NCBI GenBank assembly: GCA_017550535.1
Contig: JAFZOS010000081.1
Span: 1 to 64,000 of the forward strand
Length of the DNA: 64,000 nt
Source of the DNA: Lachnospiraceae bacterium
GTDB taxonomy: Bacteria; Bacillota; Clostridia; Lachnospirales; Lachnospiraceae
Direction: 5' to 3'
Position numbers and translations under genes: made by a program. This document shows, in pieces, positions 33,271 to 42,885 of the stretch. Under the pieces are notes generated by a model. The model was not told the origin of the DNA. It did not search any database and was given only the letters and a program-made list of their open reading frames with translations. Position 1 is the first letter of the stretch; every line of letters starts with the position of its first letter.

Positions 33271-33484
33271 TGGTCATCGGTTTTTTGCACTCCTCACATA
33301 ATTCGGAACCATTATTGAGCATTATGGTTAAGACATTCTTTTTGCAGTTTTGGCAATACCTGAAATTCCTGCGCACTGCACCGTCATCCACACCCTGTCC
33401 GATGCCGCCGATCACCATTTTCATATCATCATCTGACAGAGCTCTGACTGTTTTTGATCTTGAGTTTTTTTCATCATTTGGCAT
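33251..33484 (-). CDS. Small GG-motif protein with zinc-ribbon-like cysteines
   Basis: The 77-residue protein has an N-terminal region with LSDDDMKMVIGG, a Gly-Gly at 26-27 that resembles the double-glycine leader of peptides exported by C39-peptidase ABC transporters (RiPPs, class II bacteriocins). The C-terminal part carries CxxC pairs at C44/C47 and C63/C66, as in a zinc ribbon. A good GGAGG and a promoter precede it, so it is a real gene. No exporter, modification or immunity gene is adjacent. It could be an orphan secreted peptide or simply a small zinc protein. Confidence 0.65.
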   Translation of the reverse strand: MPNDEKNSRSKTVRALSDDDMKMVIGGIGQGVDDGAVRRNFRYCQNCKKNVLTIMLNNGSELCEECKKPMTTIPLPL

Positions 33485-33523
33485 ATCATGATCCTCCGGC
33501 TTTAAGTCTATGCGAAGTATAGT

Positions 33524-33552
33524 GTTATATGATGATTATAGCATATGATCAA
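33524..33552 (-). promoter_or_regulatory. Promoter of the GG-motif small protein
   Basis: On the minus strand TTGATC (complement of 33547-33552) and TATAAC (complement of 33524-33529) are 17 bp apart, giving a leader of about 33 nt. Confidence 0.5.
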
Positions 33553-33582
33553 CCATATAATTTATCTTTTTTCGTCCCGGAT

Positions 33583-33611
33583 TTGTAAATAAAGGACAGT
33601 TGTGATAAAAT
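33583..33611 (+). promoter_or_regulatory. Promoter of the cobalamin operon
   Basis: TTGTAA (33583-33588) and TAAAAT (33606-33611) have a 17-bp spacer and lie about 20 bp upstream of the riboswitch. Confidence 0.65.
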
Positions 33612-33635
33612 TTGAAAAAAATATAGATGGATTTA

Positions 33636-33830
33636 CGGTGCCGCCTGTCATTTTAAGGGCAGGCGGTTAAAAGGGAAACAGGTGCAAGGCCTGTGCGAAC
33701 TCGTCACTGTAAGCACGGAGCAGGCCGCCAATCTAAGTCACTGGGAAACCGGGAAGGCAGGCGGATGCGTTGATGTGTGAGCCAGGAGACCTGCCGTAGA
33801 TCCGATACTGTGACAGTCACGAGTAATTGA
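33636..33830 (+). ncRNA. Cobalamin (adenosylcobalamin) riboswitch
   Basis: The sequence shows the class hallmarks in order: GGTGCCGCC stem, AAGGGAAACAGGTG, CACTGTAAGC, a GGGAAGGC core, and the B12 box GCCAGGAGACCTGCC (33781-33795). The expression platform is visible: GAGTAAT (33821-33827) is complementary to ATTACTC (33881-33887), which overlaps the terminator's 5' arm and so acts as the antiterminator. Ligand binding should favour termination and shut off the ~19.5 kb B12 uptake and synthesis operon downstream. Confidence 0.93.
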
Positions 33831-33883
33831 CTTTTGTATCATACAAGGCAGGCAGAACCTGTCTTAAATTTGCATGGTTGATT

Positions 33884-33911
33884 ACTCACCTCTTTTTGGG
33901 GTGAGTTTTTT
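33884..33911 (+). terminator. Riboswitch-controlled terminator
   Basis: ACTCACC and GGTGAGT arms (33884-33890 with 33900-33906) are followed by six Ts. It lies 71 bp before cbiK. Confidence 0.85.
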
Positions 33912-33981
33912 GTATTTGTTTGGAATATGTTTAAACCGGTTTTGAACAGGTGCATAAATAAATGAAAGGAAGGAAAGTATT

Positions 33982-35616
33982 ATGAAAAAAAACAAATTGA
34001 TATGGATCATGTCAGCAGCTCTTTTTGCTGCCGCACTTGCCGGATGTAAGGATGTAAATATCAACATCAACGATACATCCCAACCTGCAGCCGGAGAAGT
34101 TACGGCAGCCGATGAGGAAAATGTTGAAGAAGCGGCAGAAGATGATCAGGCAAAGGCAGATGAGGTTGCAGCCCTTATCGATGCCATCTATGTCCAGGAG
34201 CGTACGGACGAGACTGACAGCCAGTGCGAGGCTGCAAAGAAAGCATGGGATGCGCTTACGGATGCGCAGAAGGAGCTCGTTGAAGGCGAAGAAGCCGATC
34301 CCGATTATTTCGGCAGGGATACAGGTGATGCTTCAAAGGATGATCCGCTTAACGCCGATGATATAGGCGATAATGAGATACTGGTCGTAAGTTTTGGAAC
34401 TTCATTTAACGATTCAAGGGCAGAGGATATAGGAAGCATAGAAAAAGCGATCGCAGACGCCAACCCTGACTGGGCCGTAAGGCGTGCGTTCACTGCGCAG
34501 ATCATAATAAACCATGTTCAGGCACGTGACGGGGAGAAGATCGATAACATGCAGCAGGCACTTGACCGTGCGGTTGCAAATAACGTTAAGAACCTTGTGA
34601 TCCAGCCCACACATCTTATGCACGGTGCCGAATATGACGAGCTTAAGGAAGCGGTTGATGAATATGCCGATAAATTTGACAGTGTGGTAATAGCGGAGCC
34701 GCTTCTTGGTGAAGTAGGCGCCGATGCGAGTGTTATAAATGAGGATAAGAAAGCAGTTGCCGAGGCAGTTGTATCGGCAGCCGTTTCCGATGCGGGCTTT
34801 GAGTCGCTTGATGCTGCTAAAGACGCCGGAACCGCATTTGTATTTATGGGACACGGAACCGCACATGTGGCAAAAGTAAGCTACAGCCAGATGGCAACGC
34901 AGATGAAGGAATTGGGATATGAGAACGTATTTATAGGTACCGTAGAGGGTGAGCCCGAAGAAACCGCATGTGAAAGTGTGATCGAAGATGTTAAGGCAGC
35001 AGGGTATAAGAAAGTCATCCTCCGTCCGCTTATGGTAGTTGCGGGTGATCATGCCAACAACGATATGGCAGGGGATGATGATGACAGCTGGAAGAGCATG
35101 TTTACGGCATCCGGTGCATTTGATTCGGTTGACTGTCAGATCGCGGGTCTCGGACGTATCAGGGAAGTACAGGAGTTATATGTTTCTCATACCGCAGCTG
35201 CCTTAGGTAATATGGGAGAGGCAGACGCAGCGGAAAAAAAAACTGATGCAGCAGCCTTAAAGGATGGTGAATACGAAGCCGAATTCAAGACCGACAGCTC
35301 AATGTTCCATGTTAACGAGGCTATGGACGGCAAGGGCGAGCTTACAGTTAAGGACGGAAAGATGACGATACACATAAGCCTTGCTTCAAAGAATATCGTT
35401 AACCTTTATCCGGGAACTGCCGAGGATGCGAAGAAAGACGGCGCGAAGCTGCTTGAGCCGACTACCGACACGGTTGAGTACAGCGACGGGACGACGGAAG
35501 AAGTATACGGATTCGATGTCCCCGTGCCTGCCATCGATGAAGAATTTGACTTAGCTCTTATCGGAACGAAGGGTGTTTGGTATGACCACAAAGTATCGGT
35601 GTCAAACCCTAAGTAA
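33982..35616 (+). CDS. cbiK: CbiK-type sirohydrochlorin cobaltochelatase, lipoprotein
   Basis: The 544-residue lipoprotein (lipobox ALAGC) has a Glu/Asp/Ala-rich linker and then a CbiK chelatase domain (about 130-410) with VVSFGTSFNDSRA, the metal-site motif PTHLMHG, and FMGHGTAHVAKVSYSQM. The last ~125 residues form a beta-rich domain also suggested in the next protein. CbiK inserts Co2+ into sirohydrochlorin, normally in the cytosol; an exported lipid-anchored form is unusual and may bind or load metal or tetrapyrrole outside. It is first in the riboswitch operon, with AGGAAGGAAAG before the ATG. Confidence 0.87.
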   Translation: MKKNKLIWIMSAALFAAALAGCKDVNININDTSQPAAGEVTAADEENVEEAAEDDQAKADEVAALIDAIYVQERTDETDSQCEAAKKAWDALTDAQKELVEGEEADPDYFGRDTGDASKDDPLNADDIGDNEILVVSFGTSFNDSRAEDIGSIEKAIADANPDWAVRRAFTAQIIINHVQARDGEKIDNMQQALDRAVANNVKNLVIQPTHLMHGAEYDELKEAVDEYADKFDSVVIAEPLLGEVGADASVINEDKKAVAEAVVSAAVSDAGFESLDAAKDAGTAFVFMGHGTAHVAKVSYSQMATQMKELGYENVFIGTVEGEPEETACESVIEDVKAAGYKKVILRPLMVVAGDHANNDMAGDDDDSWKSMFTASGAFDSVDCQIAGLGRIREVQELYVSHTAAALGNMGEADAAEKKTDAAALKDGEYEAEFKTDSSMFHVNEAMDGKGELTVKDGKMTIHISLASKNIVNLYPGTAEDAKKDGAKLLEPTTDTVEYSDGTTEEVYGFDVPVPAIDEEFDLALIGTKGVWYDHKVSVSNPK

Positions 35617-37141
35617 GTTATACAGATCCGGAATACTTATTATACTGTGTTTTTGGATGTTTACCGTAACCTCCTGCAATATGCAGGGGGTTACGTCTGA
35701 TGTTAAGGAAAAGGAAGCCGGAGCCTTTCAGGTTAACATAACAATGGAGGGCGGTTCCGGAAAAGCTCATATATTATCCCCCGTAACGATAACGGTTAAA
35801 GAGGGAGAATCATACGCAACCCTTGTCTGGAGCAGTGAAAACTATGACTATATAATTGTCGACGGGGTAAAGTATGAAAACGAAAACCCGGGCGGCGCTT
35901 CCACGTTTACCGTACCTGTCGAAAGCTTTGATGAGCCTCTTGAACTTATCGGTGATACGGTAGCGATGAGCAAGCCGCACGAGATAGAGTATAAGATCAT
36001 ATGGGGAGATACGGAAGAAGGAGCCTTAGAAGATGAGACAGGAGAAACACAGGAAACAGGGGCCGTATTCGGTATAAGGCCTGAAAACAGGGAATATCCG
36101 AAAATAGGAGGCCTTGAACCTACGGGAAGGGTTGAACTTCTTCATGCGGAGGGCTTTGACATCACGGAATATGATGGTTTCAGGCTTTTAAGCATTTACG
36201 GTACAGGCGATTATCTTATAGTTCCCGAAAACAGCGATACTCCGGATGATATTCCGGCGGATATTACTGTCCTTAAACAGCCGCTTGATAATACATATCT
36301 GGTATCAACCTCCGTCGCGGATCTTATAAGGCAGATAGGAGCTCTTGACAATATAAAGCTGTCGGGCCTTCGTGCGGATGACTGGTACATTGACGATGTT
36401 GCAGATCTTATGCGGGACGGAAAGATCACATATGCGGGAAAATACAGGACTCCCGATTATGAGCTGATCCTGTCGCAGGGATGTGACCTTGCCATAGAAA
36501 ACACGATGATATACCATGACCCGCAGGTTAAGGAAAAGCTGGAAGAACTCGGTATACCTGTGTTGGTGGAAACATCAAGTTACGAGCATGATCCTCTCGG
36601 CCGTCTTGAGTGGATAAAGGTTTACGGGGCACTTTACGGCAGGGAGGATGAGGCAGATAACTGGTATGAGGAGCAGGAGAAGATCATCCGGACGGCAAAT
36701 AAGGGTAATGCCAGCGGTAAAACAGTTGCGATGTTTTATGTGTCGGCTGTGGGTATGATCAATGTAAGGACTCCCGGTGATTATATAACTAACATGATAG
36801 GGCTTGCCGGAGGAGAATACATTCCGGGGTCCGATACGGTAAACACAAGCGGCGGGATGGGAACCCTTAACATGCAGGCTGAGGATTTTTACGCAGCCGC
36901 AAAAGATGCGGATATCCTCATATACAACAGCACGATTGACGGAGAAGTGGGATCGGTGGATGATATCATCGCAAAGAATAAACTGTTTGAGGATTTTAAG
37001 GCAGTCCGTGAAGGAAATGCTTACTGCTTAAGCAGTGATTTTTTTCAAAAGACAACGGGAATGACTGATTTTATCACGGATTTAAGCGATATCATTAACG
37101 GAAAGGAAAGAGAGTATACCTTCCTTACCAAACTTAAATAA
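35582..37141 (+). CDS. ABC substrate-binding lipoprotein, corrinoid/iron-complex type, with N-terminal NEAT-like domain
   Basis: After a lipoprotein signal ending VTSC, residues about 45-135 form an all-beta domain (ITMEGGSGKAHILSPVTITV, then VWSSENYDYIIVDG) like the iron-transport-associated NEAT-type domains of Clostridia. The C-terminal ~340 residues are a BtuF/FhuD-type clamshell (ILSQGCDLAIENTMIYH, GLAGGEYIPGSDTVN). Expected ligands are cobalamin, cobinamide or a metal-tetrapyrrole. The ATG at 35582 lies inside the end of cbiK, after AAGGG; a GTG at 35573 is the alternative. It is followed by its permease. Confidence 0.85.
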   Translation: MTTKYRCQTLSKLYRSGILIILCFWMFTVTSCNMQGVTSDVKEKEAGAFQVNITMEGGSGKAHILSPVTITVKEGESYATLVWSSENYDYIIVDGVKYENENPGGASTFTVPVESFDEPLELIGDTVAMSKPHEIEYKIIWGDTEEGALEDETGETQETGAVFGIRPENREYPKIGGLEPTGRVELLHAEGFDITEYDGFRLLSIYGTGDYLIVPENSDTPDDIPADITVLKQPLDNTYLVSTSVADLIRQIGALDNIKLSGLRADDWYIDDVADLMRDGKITYAGKYRTPDYELILSQGCDLAIENTMIYHDPQVKEKLEELGIPVLVETSSYEHDPLGRLEWIKVYGALYGREDEADNWYEEQEKIIRTANKGNASGKTVAMFYVSAVGMINVRTPGDYITNMIGLAGGEYIPGSDTVNTSGGMGTLNMQAEDFYAAAKDADILIYNSTIDGEVGSVDDIIAKNKLFEDFKAVREGNAYCLSSDFFQKTTGMTDFITDLSDIINGKEREYTFLTKLK

Positions 37142-37167
37142 CCAAAACGGATCCGGTGTGGAGAGAT

Positions 37168-38172
37168 ATGAACAAAAGATGTTATGCCGCTTTCGGGATC
37201 ATGACAATGTTACTTATCGCGGCGGTGTATTTAAACCTTATATCGGGCAGTGTTTCGATAGCACCCGATAAAGTGTTTGCGGCACTTTTCGGAAAGGGTG
37301 CGGATGCTATGCAGTCAAATGTTGTTACCGCAATACGTCTGCCGAGGATAGCTGCCGCATTCATACTCGGAGGGGCGCTGGCCCTTGCGGGTTATATGCT
37401 GCAGACCTTTTTTGACAATCCGATCGTCGGACCGTTTGTCCTTGGTATATCATCAGGTGCCAAGCTAACGGTAGCCTTATCCCTTATATTCTTTATGGCG
37501 CGAGGCAACAAACCCGGCTCGCTGTTTCTTGTAGGTTCGGCTTTTATCGGGGCAATAGCCGCGATGGCATTGGTCCTTTTACTGTCGATCCGTGTAAGGA
37601 GCATGGGGATACTTGTAGTGTGCGGTATTATGATCGGTTATATCTGCTCCGCCATAACCGACCTGGTTGTGACATTTGCGGATGATGCGAACATAGTAAA
37701 CCTTCACAACTGGTCTATGGGAAGCCTGTCCGGAATGAACATGACCGATGTGGGGATAATGACGGTCATCATCGGGATATGTCTCATGGCATCGGTGTTT
37801 CTTATAAAACCGATCGGAGCATACAGGCTTGGCGAGGCCTATGCGGGCTCGGGCGGGGCTAATATAATTTTACTGAGGATCATGCTGATATTAATATCCA
37901 GCCTGCTTGCGGCAACAGTCACCGCTTTTGCGGGCCCTATATCTTTTGTCGGGATAGCGGTTCCTCATCTGTTAAGGGGCATGACAAAAACAAGTGAACC
38001 TGGAGTTATGATCCCCGGATGCTTCATGCTCGGGGCACTTGTGACTCTTGTGTGTGACAACCTTGCAAGGACTGTCTTTGCACCAACCGAAGTATCGATA
38101 AGTTCGGTCACTGCAGTACTTTTGGTACCTGTCGTGATCGCAGTGATGATAAAGAGAAGAAGCAGATCATGA
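37168..38172 (+). CDS. FecCD/BtuC-type ABC permease
   Basis: This ~334-residue protein has around ten membrane helices and the FecCD-family blocks [20 protein letters not shown] and [12 protein letters not shown]. Such permeases import vitamin B12 or iron-siderophore complexes. GGAG lies close to the ATG at 37168; a GTG at 37156 would add four residues. Its stop overlaps the ATPase-CbiP fusion gene by 4 bp (ATGA), so uptake and synthesis are translationally linked. Confidence 0.9.
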   Translation: MNKRCYAAFGIMTMLLIAAVYLNLISGSVSIAPDKVFAALFGKGADAMQSNVVTAIRLPRIAAAFILGGALALAGYMLQTFFDNPIVGPFVLGISSGAKLTVALSLIFFMARGNKPGSLFLVGSAFIGAIAAMALVLLLSIRVRSMGILVVCGIMIGYICSAITDLVVTFADDANIVNLHNWSMGSLSGMNMTDVGIMTVIIGICLMASVFLIKPIGAYRLGEAYAGSGGANIILLRIMLILISSLLAATVTAFAGPISFVGIAVPHLLRGMTKTSEPGVMIPGCFMLGALVTLVCDNLARTVFAPTEVSISSVTAVLLVPVVIAVMIKRRSRS

Positions 38173-40469
38173 ACGACAGAGTCAATAAAACGGAAGGGAG
38201 AGGCCTTGAAACAAGGGGCCTTACGATAGGATATGATTCGGATATAATTACCGACATATCCTTAAGAGTCGTTCCCGGAAAGATAGTGACATTGATAGGT
38301 CCGAACGGCAGCGGGAAATCCACCCTTTTAAAAACGGTGACGGGACAGCTTAAGAGCCGGGGAGGTGTGATCCTCATAGACGGCCGTAACAGGTCATCAA
38401 TGAGTACAAAAGAGATAGCAACAAAACTGTCGATAGTGATGACCGCATCGGTAAAACCCGAGCTTATGACCTGCCGTCAGGTCGTTGAAAGCGGAAGATA
38501 TCCTTATACGGGCATGTTCGGAAAACTGTCGGAAAAGGATCACGAAAAAGTCGATGAGGCCATAGAAGCCACGCAGACGGAAGATATAGCCGACAGGCTG
38601 TTTACAAATATCAGCGACGGACAGCGTCAGCGGGTGTGGCTGGCAAGGGCATTGGCCCAGGAACCGGATGTGCTTGTTCTCGATGAACCGACCTCATACC
38701 TTGATATTAGATATAAGACGGATATCCTTACAAAGATAAGGGACCTTACAAGGAGCAGGAATATAGCTGTTCTGATGTCAATTCATGAGCCCGAAACGGC
38801 GATGAAGCTGTCGGATACGGTGATAGCGGTCAGTGAAGGAAGGGTACAGCGTATAGGAACTCCTTATGAAGTGTTTGAGGAAGGGTTTATCAGGAAGCTT
38901 TACCTGCTTGGGGATATGGATACGGAGCTTATAGGGAGCATTCCGTGGTATACGCGGGAAGGAATAGGGGCAGCAGGAGAGTATAAACCGTGCGGGACCA
39001 AAGGCGTTATCATGATCCAGGGCACGATGTCGAATGTCGGAAAGAGCATGATCGCGGCAGGCCTTTGCAGGATATTTTTACAGGACGGATACAGAGTCGC
39101 ACCTTTCAAATCGCAGAATATGGCGAACAATTCCTATGTTACAAAAGACGGTCTTGAGATGGGGCGCGCGCAGGTCATGCAGGCTGAGTGCTGCAGGGTA
39201 TCACCCGACGTTTCCATGAATCCTATACTCCTAAAGCCGACGGATGATACGGGATCCCAGGTTATCGTAAGCGGAAAGCCTGTCGGGAATATGCGAGCCG
39301 CAGAATACTTTGAATATAAAAAACAGCTTGTTCCGATAATAAAGGATGCCTTTGACAGGCTGAAAAACGATCATGACATAGTCGTTATCGAAGGGGCCGG
39401 ATCGTCGGCTGAGATAAACCTTAAGGATCATGACATAGTTAACATGGGACTTGCGGGGATGGTTGATTCTCCCGTGCTCTTAGTGGGGGATATAGACAGG
39501 GGCGGCGTGTTCGCACAGCTTCTGGGAACCCTTGATCTTCTTACCGACGATGAAAGAAACAGGGTATGCGGACTTATCGTAAATAAGTTCAGGGGTGATC
39601 CAAAGCTCCTTGAGTCCGGATTAAATATGCTCAGTGAGCGCTCCGGCTGCCCCGTTACCGGTGTTGTACCGTATATGGATATACATCTTGATGATGAAGA
39701 TTCACTGTCCCGGCGATTCCTAAGCAAAACCGCGAAGGAATTTGATATAGCGGTCATAAAGCTTCCTCATATTGCCAATTTTACGGACTTTGATGTTTTT
39801 GACCAGGCTGATGATATCTCGGTGAGGTATACAGATATTCCGGCTGATATAGGGGATGCCGATATCGTCGTGATACCCGGAACAAAGAATACGACAGGTG
39901 ATATGAAGTGGCTCAGGGATTCGGGGATGGCACAGGCCATACGGGAACTGGCGGCAAATGATACAGTCATCATAGGTATCTGCGGGGGTTATCAGATGCT
40001 TGGGGAAAGGATCGATGATCCCGAAGGATCGGAAGGAGGCGGAAGCATGGAAGGTCTATCCCTCCTTCCCGTTAAGACGATCATTGAAAATACCAAAACC
40101 AGGAAGCTGTTTGAAGGGATCTGCGAGGAACCGACCGGAATATTGTCGGAATTAAAGGGCAGTCCGGTAAGGGGCTATGAGATCCATATGGGAAAAACGG
40201 AGTGCACGAAGGAAGCTGCACCGTTTACGTCAGACGGTACGGGATACTGCATCGGAAATGTATACGGGACCTATGTGCATGGGCTGTTTGACACGAAGGA
40301 GATGGCTGCGGGTGTTGTTAAAGCGGTGGCAGCAGGGCACAAAAAGAGTGTAAGGGTTTCCGATATCACGGATCAGACCGACTATAAGGAAAAACAGTAT
40401 GATGCACTGGCGGATGTACTGCGAAACAGCCTTGACATGCCGGCGATCTACAAAGCGATGGGGTTTTGA
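38169..40469 (+). CDS. cbiP: ABC ATPase fused to cobyric acid synthase (BtuD-CbiP)
   Basis: The 766-residue protein joins two enzymes. Residues 1 to about 255 are an ABC ATPase of the FepC/BtuD class: Walker A GPNGSGKS (44-51), signature SDGQRQR (149-155), Walker B LVLDEP (169-174). Residues about 278-766 are cobyric acid synthase: N-terminal P-loop-like GTMSNVGKS, then a class I glutaminase domain with GICGGYQM (Cys605) and YVHGLFD (His704). CbiP amidates four side chains of adenosylcobyrinic a,c-diamide. The reading frame is continuous, with no start signal needed at the junction. The ATPase half powers the permease encoded just upstream. Confidence 0.93.
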   Translation: MNDRVNKTEGRGLETRGLTIGYDSDIITDISLRVVPGKIVTLIGPNGSGKSTLLKTVTGQLKSRGGVILIDGRNRSSMSTKEIATKLSIVMTASVKPELMTCRQVVESGRYPYTGMFGKLSEKDHEKVDEAIEATQTEDIADRLFTNISDGQRQRVWLARALAQEPDVLVLDEPTSYLDIRYKTDILTKIRDLTRSRNIAVLMSIHEPETAMKLSDTVIAVSEGRVQRIGTPYEVFEEGFIRKLYLLGDMDTELIGSIPWYTREGIGAAGEYKPCGTKGVIMIQGTMSNVGKSMIAAGLCRIFLQDGYRVAPFKSQNMANNSYVTKDGLEMGRAQVMQAECCRVSPDVSMNPILLKPTDDTGSQVIVSGKPVGNMRAAEYFEYKKQLVPIIKDAFDRLKNDHDIVVIEGAGSSAEINLKDHDIVNMGLAGMVDSPVLLVGDIDRGGVFAQLLGTLDLLTDDERNRVCGLIVNKFRGDPKLLESGLNMLSERSGCPVTGVVPYMDIHLDDEDSLSRRFLSKTAKEFDIAVIKLPHIANFTDFDVFDQADDISVRYTDIPADIGDADIVVIPGTKNTTGDMKWLRDSGMAQAIRELAANDTVIIGICGGYQMLGERIDDPEGSEGGGSMEGLSLLPVKTIIENTKTRKLFEGICEEPTGILSELKGSPVRGYEIHMGKTECTKEAAPFTSDGTGYCIGNVYGTYVHGLFDTKEMAAGVVKAVAAGHKKSVRVSDITDQTDYKEKQYDALADVLRNSLDMPAIYKAMGF

Positions 40470-40471
40470 TC

Positions 40472-41557
40472 ATGGATAAGGATCAGCTTTACAAAATAAA
40501 GATAGATAAACCGGATGCTTACATATATGCAAAAGCCAAGGCACGCTTTGACAGTATTGCAAAGCCTATAGATGCACTCGGCGACTTTGAGAATGTCATA
40601 TGTGATATCGCGGCGATGACGGGAAACGAAAAACCTGACATTTCAAAGAAAGCCCTGATCATCATGTGTGCGGATAACGGTGTGGTGGAAGAAGGCGTGA
40701 CCCAGACGGAAGCTTCGGTTACGGCATCCGTTGCAAGGCTTATGGGAAGGAATGCATCAAGTGTCGGGATAATGACAAAGGGATATCCGGTTAAGACAGT
40801 CCCCGTTGACATAGGGATAGATACCGATGAAAAGCTTGAAGGAGTTTTAGACAAAAAGATCGCTAAAGGGAGCGGGAACATAAAAAAGGCTGCCGCAATG
40901 ACCAAAGAGCAATGCCTTGCGGCCATTGAAGCAGGTATCGGGATCGTAGGTGATCTGAAAAACGAAGGCATTAAAATGATAGCGACCGGTGAGATGGGCA
41001 TAGGTAACACAACGACTTCAACAGCACTTCTTTGTGCGCTTACGGGAGCGGATCCCTGCGATCTGACGGGACGCGGTGCGGGCCTTTCCGACGAGGGTTT
41101 TGAGAGAAAAAGAAGAGTAATAGAAGAATCACTCATCCTGCACGGGCTTTTAAATAAACGCGCAGAAGCAACACAGGAGTATGCCTTTAACGCTTTATGT
41201 TCTGTCGGAGGCTTTGACCTGGCAGGACTTGCCGGGGTGTTCATCGGCTGCGGGATGTATCGTATCCCTGCGGTCATTGACGGACTTATAAGTGCGACAG
41301 CAGCACTTGCTGCACATTATATCGTCAGGGGCTGCGAAGGATATATGATCGCTTCGCATAAAGGTAAAGAGCGTGGCAGCGAACTGGCGCTTGAAACACT
41401 TAATAAGAAGGGTATCATCGATGCGGATATGGCGCTTGGAGAAGGAACCGGAGCCGTGATGATATTTCCGCTCATCGATATGGCCATGGCGCTTTACGAT
41501 TCGGGTACGCATTTTGATGAAGCATATATAGAAAAGTACGAAAGGCTCGGAAAATGA
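40472..41557 (+). CDS. cobT: Nicotinate-nucleotide-dimethylbenzimidazole phosphoribosyltransferase
   Basis: The 361-residue protein has the CobT blocks IMCADNGVVEEGVTQTE, GEMGIGNTTTSTALL and a C-terminal LGEGTGAV with the catalytic Glu. It activates the lower-ligand base as its alpha-ribotide for nucleotide loop assembly. The ATG at 40472 follows GATGGGG; the TTG at 40466 would add two residues and overlap the upstream stop. The end overlaps cobU by 4 bp. Confidence 0.93.
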   Translation: MDKDQLYKIKIDKPDAYIYAKAKARFDSIAKPIDALGDFENVICDIAAMTGNEKPDISKKALIIMCADNGVVEEGVTQTEASVTASVARLMGRNASSVGIMTKGYPVKTVPVDIGIDTDEKLEGVLDKKIAKGSGNIKKAAAMTKEQCLAAIEAGIGIVGDLKNEGIKMIATGEMGIGNTTTSTALLCALTGADPCDLTGRGAGLSDEGFERKRRVIEESLILHGLLNKRAEATQEYAFNALCSVGGFDLAGLAGVFIGCGMYRIPAVIDGLISATAALAAHYIVRGCEGYMIASHKGKERGSELALETLNKKGIIDADMALGEGTGAVMIFPLIDMAMALYDSGTHFDEAYIEKYERLGK

Positions 41558-42096
41558 TAACATTGGTGATCGGCGGACCGGACAGCGGAAAGTCGTTGTT
41601 TGCGGAGTCGCTGGCAGATACGGTAAATTATGTACACAAGTATTATATCGCCACTATGAAGATCGCGGACAAGGATGCGGAAGACAGGCGAAAAAGGCAT
41701 GTTAAGATGCGGGAGGGGAAAGGTTTTGAGACGCTTGAGATCCCGTATCGGATCGATGATGCCGTTAAGTTTATGCAGAGTCCTGAAAACAGCGTCGTTT
41801 TACTTGAGTGTGCAGCGAATCTTGTGGGAAACGCCATGCATGAGGTTGAATGGAAGGAGAAGCTTGAGCAGGGAAAGCAAAAGGATGAGGATGTTTTTAT
41901 ATGCCATATCGTAAACCTCGTTACGGATCTGGCAGATAAAGTCGGACGCCTTATCGTGGTCTCGTCGGAGTATGAAATGACCGATGCGGCTGTCTGTGAG
42001 GATGCCGAAACTCAATTGTATGTGAAACTTCTGCATGCAGTGAATTTGAAGCTTTTAAGTATCGCCGACAGGGTATACGAGAGGAAAGATGAGTAA
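41554..42096 (+). CDS. cobU: Adenosylcobinamide kinase / guanylyltransferase
   Basis: The 180-residue protein starts with the P-loop GGPDSGKS and carries the RRKRHVKMREGKGFETLE block around the guanylylated His. CobU phosphorylates adenosylcobinamide and transfers GMP to give adenosylcobinamide-GDP. Size and motifs are typical. The start overlaps cobT by ATGA; cobS follows after 3 bp. Confidence 0.92.
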   Translation: MITLVIGGPDSGKSLFAESLADTVNYVHKYYIATMKIADKDAEDRRKRHVKMREGKGFETLEIPYRIDDAVKFMQSPENSVVLLECAANLVGNAMHEVEWKEKLEQGKQKDEDVFICHIVNLVTDLADKVGRLIVVSSEYEMTDAAVCEDAETQLYVKLLHAVNLKLLSIADRVYERKDE

Positions 42097-42099
42097 ATT

Positions 42100-42885
42100 A
42101 TGAGATTTTTAAGAGGTATCGCCGCAGCGATCCTGATGTATACAAGGATCCCGGTACCGGGCTTTGAGTTAAGCGACGATGACATGAAAAACTGCATAAT
42201 GTTCCTTCCGCTTACGGGCGTATTCATAGGAGCTGTTATATTTGCCCTTATAAGGTTCCTGCCGGCACATGGTGTTCCGATCATTGCCGTTGCCATGCTT
42301 GCAGTCGTCGTTCCTCTTTTGATAACGGGAGGATTTCATGTTGACGGGTTTATGGATACGGTCGATGCGCTTAGCTCATATAAGGACAGGGAACAGAAAC
42401 TTAAGATATTGAAGGATCCCCATATAGGTGCGTTTGCGGTAACGGGCCTTGCAACAGCCGGGCTTATAATGATCGCCTCTTTTGTCGTTATACTGAATAT
42501 TGAAGCGGAAGACAGCTTTCCCGTGATATTAACTGTGTGCTCTGTATTTGTAATATCAAGGGCGCTTACGGTGCTTACCTGTGTACTCATGAAAAAGGCT
42601 AAGGCTGAAGGGATGCTTGCCGCTGAGACGTCGGGAAGCAGGAGAGCGGCGGTTGTTGCTTCGGTGATCTGGCTTATGACAGTCCTTATACCTGACCTGC
42701 TCCTTGACCCTTTATGCACAGCGGTGACAGTTGCGGCATTTGCGGTTTTTATGCTTTATTACAGACATATGGCATACAGGGATTTCGGTGGTGTGACCGG
42801 GGATACGGCCGGTTATTTCATTACGGCGGGAGAGGTTGTTTCAGTGTTTGCCATAGCCGTTTTTGAGGTGATCTTACATGCATGA
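42100..42885 (+). CDS. cobS: Cobalamin-5'-phosphate synthase
   Basis: The 261-residue integral membrane protein has the conserved block GGFHVDGFMDTVDALSSY with the acidic metal-binding residues, plus LKILKDPHIGAFAV. It joins adenosylcobinamide-GDP with alpha-ribazole phosphate. Five to six hydrophobic helices are visible. It overlaps cobC by 8 bp. Confidence 0.93.
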   Translation: MRFLRGIAAAILMYTRIPVPGFELSDDDMKNCIMFLPLTGVFIGAVIFALIRFLPAHGVPIIAVAMLAVVVPLLITGGFHVDGFMDTVDALSSYKDREQKLKILKDPHIGAFAVTGLATAGLIMIASFVVILNIEAEDSFPVILTVCSVFVISRALTVLTCVLMKKAKAEGMLAAETSGSRRAAVVASVIWLMTVLIPDLLLDPLCTAVTVAAFAVFMLYYRHMAYRDFGGVTGDTAGYFITAGEVVSVFAIAVFEVILHA

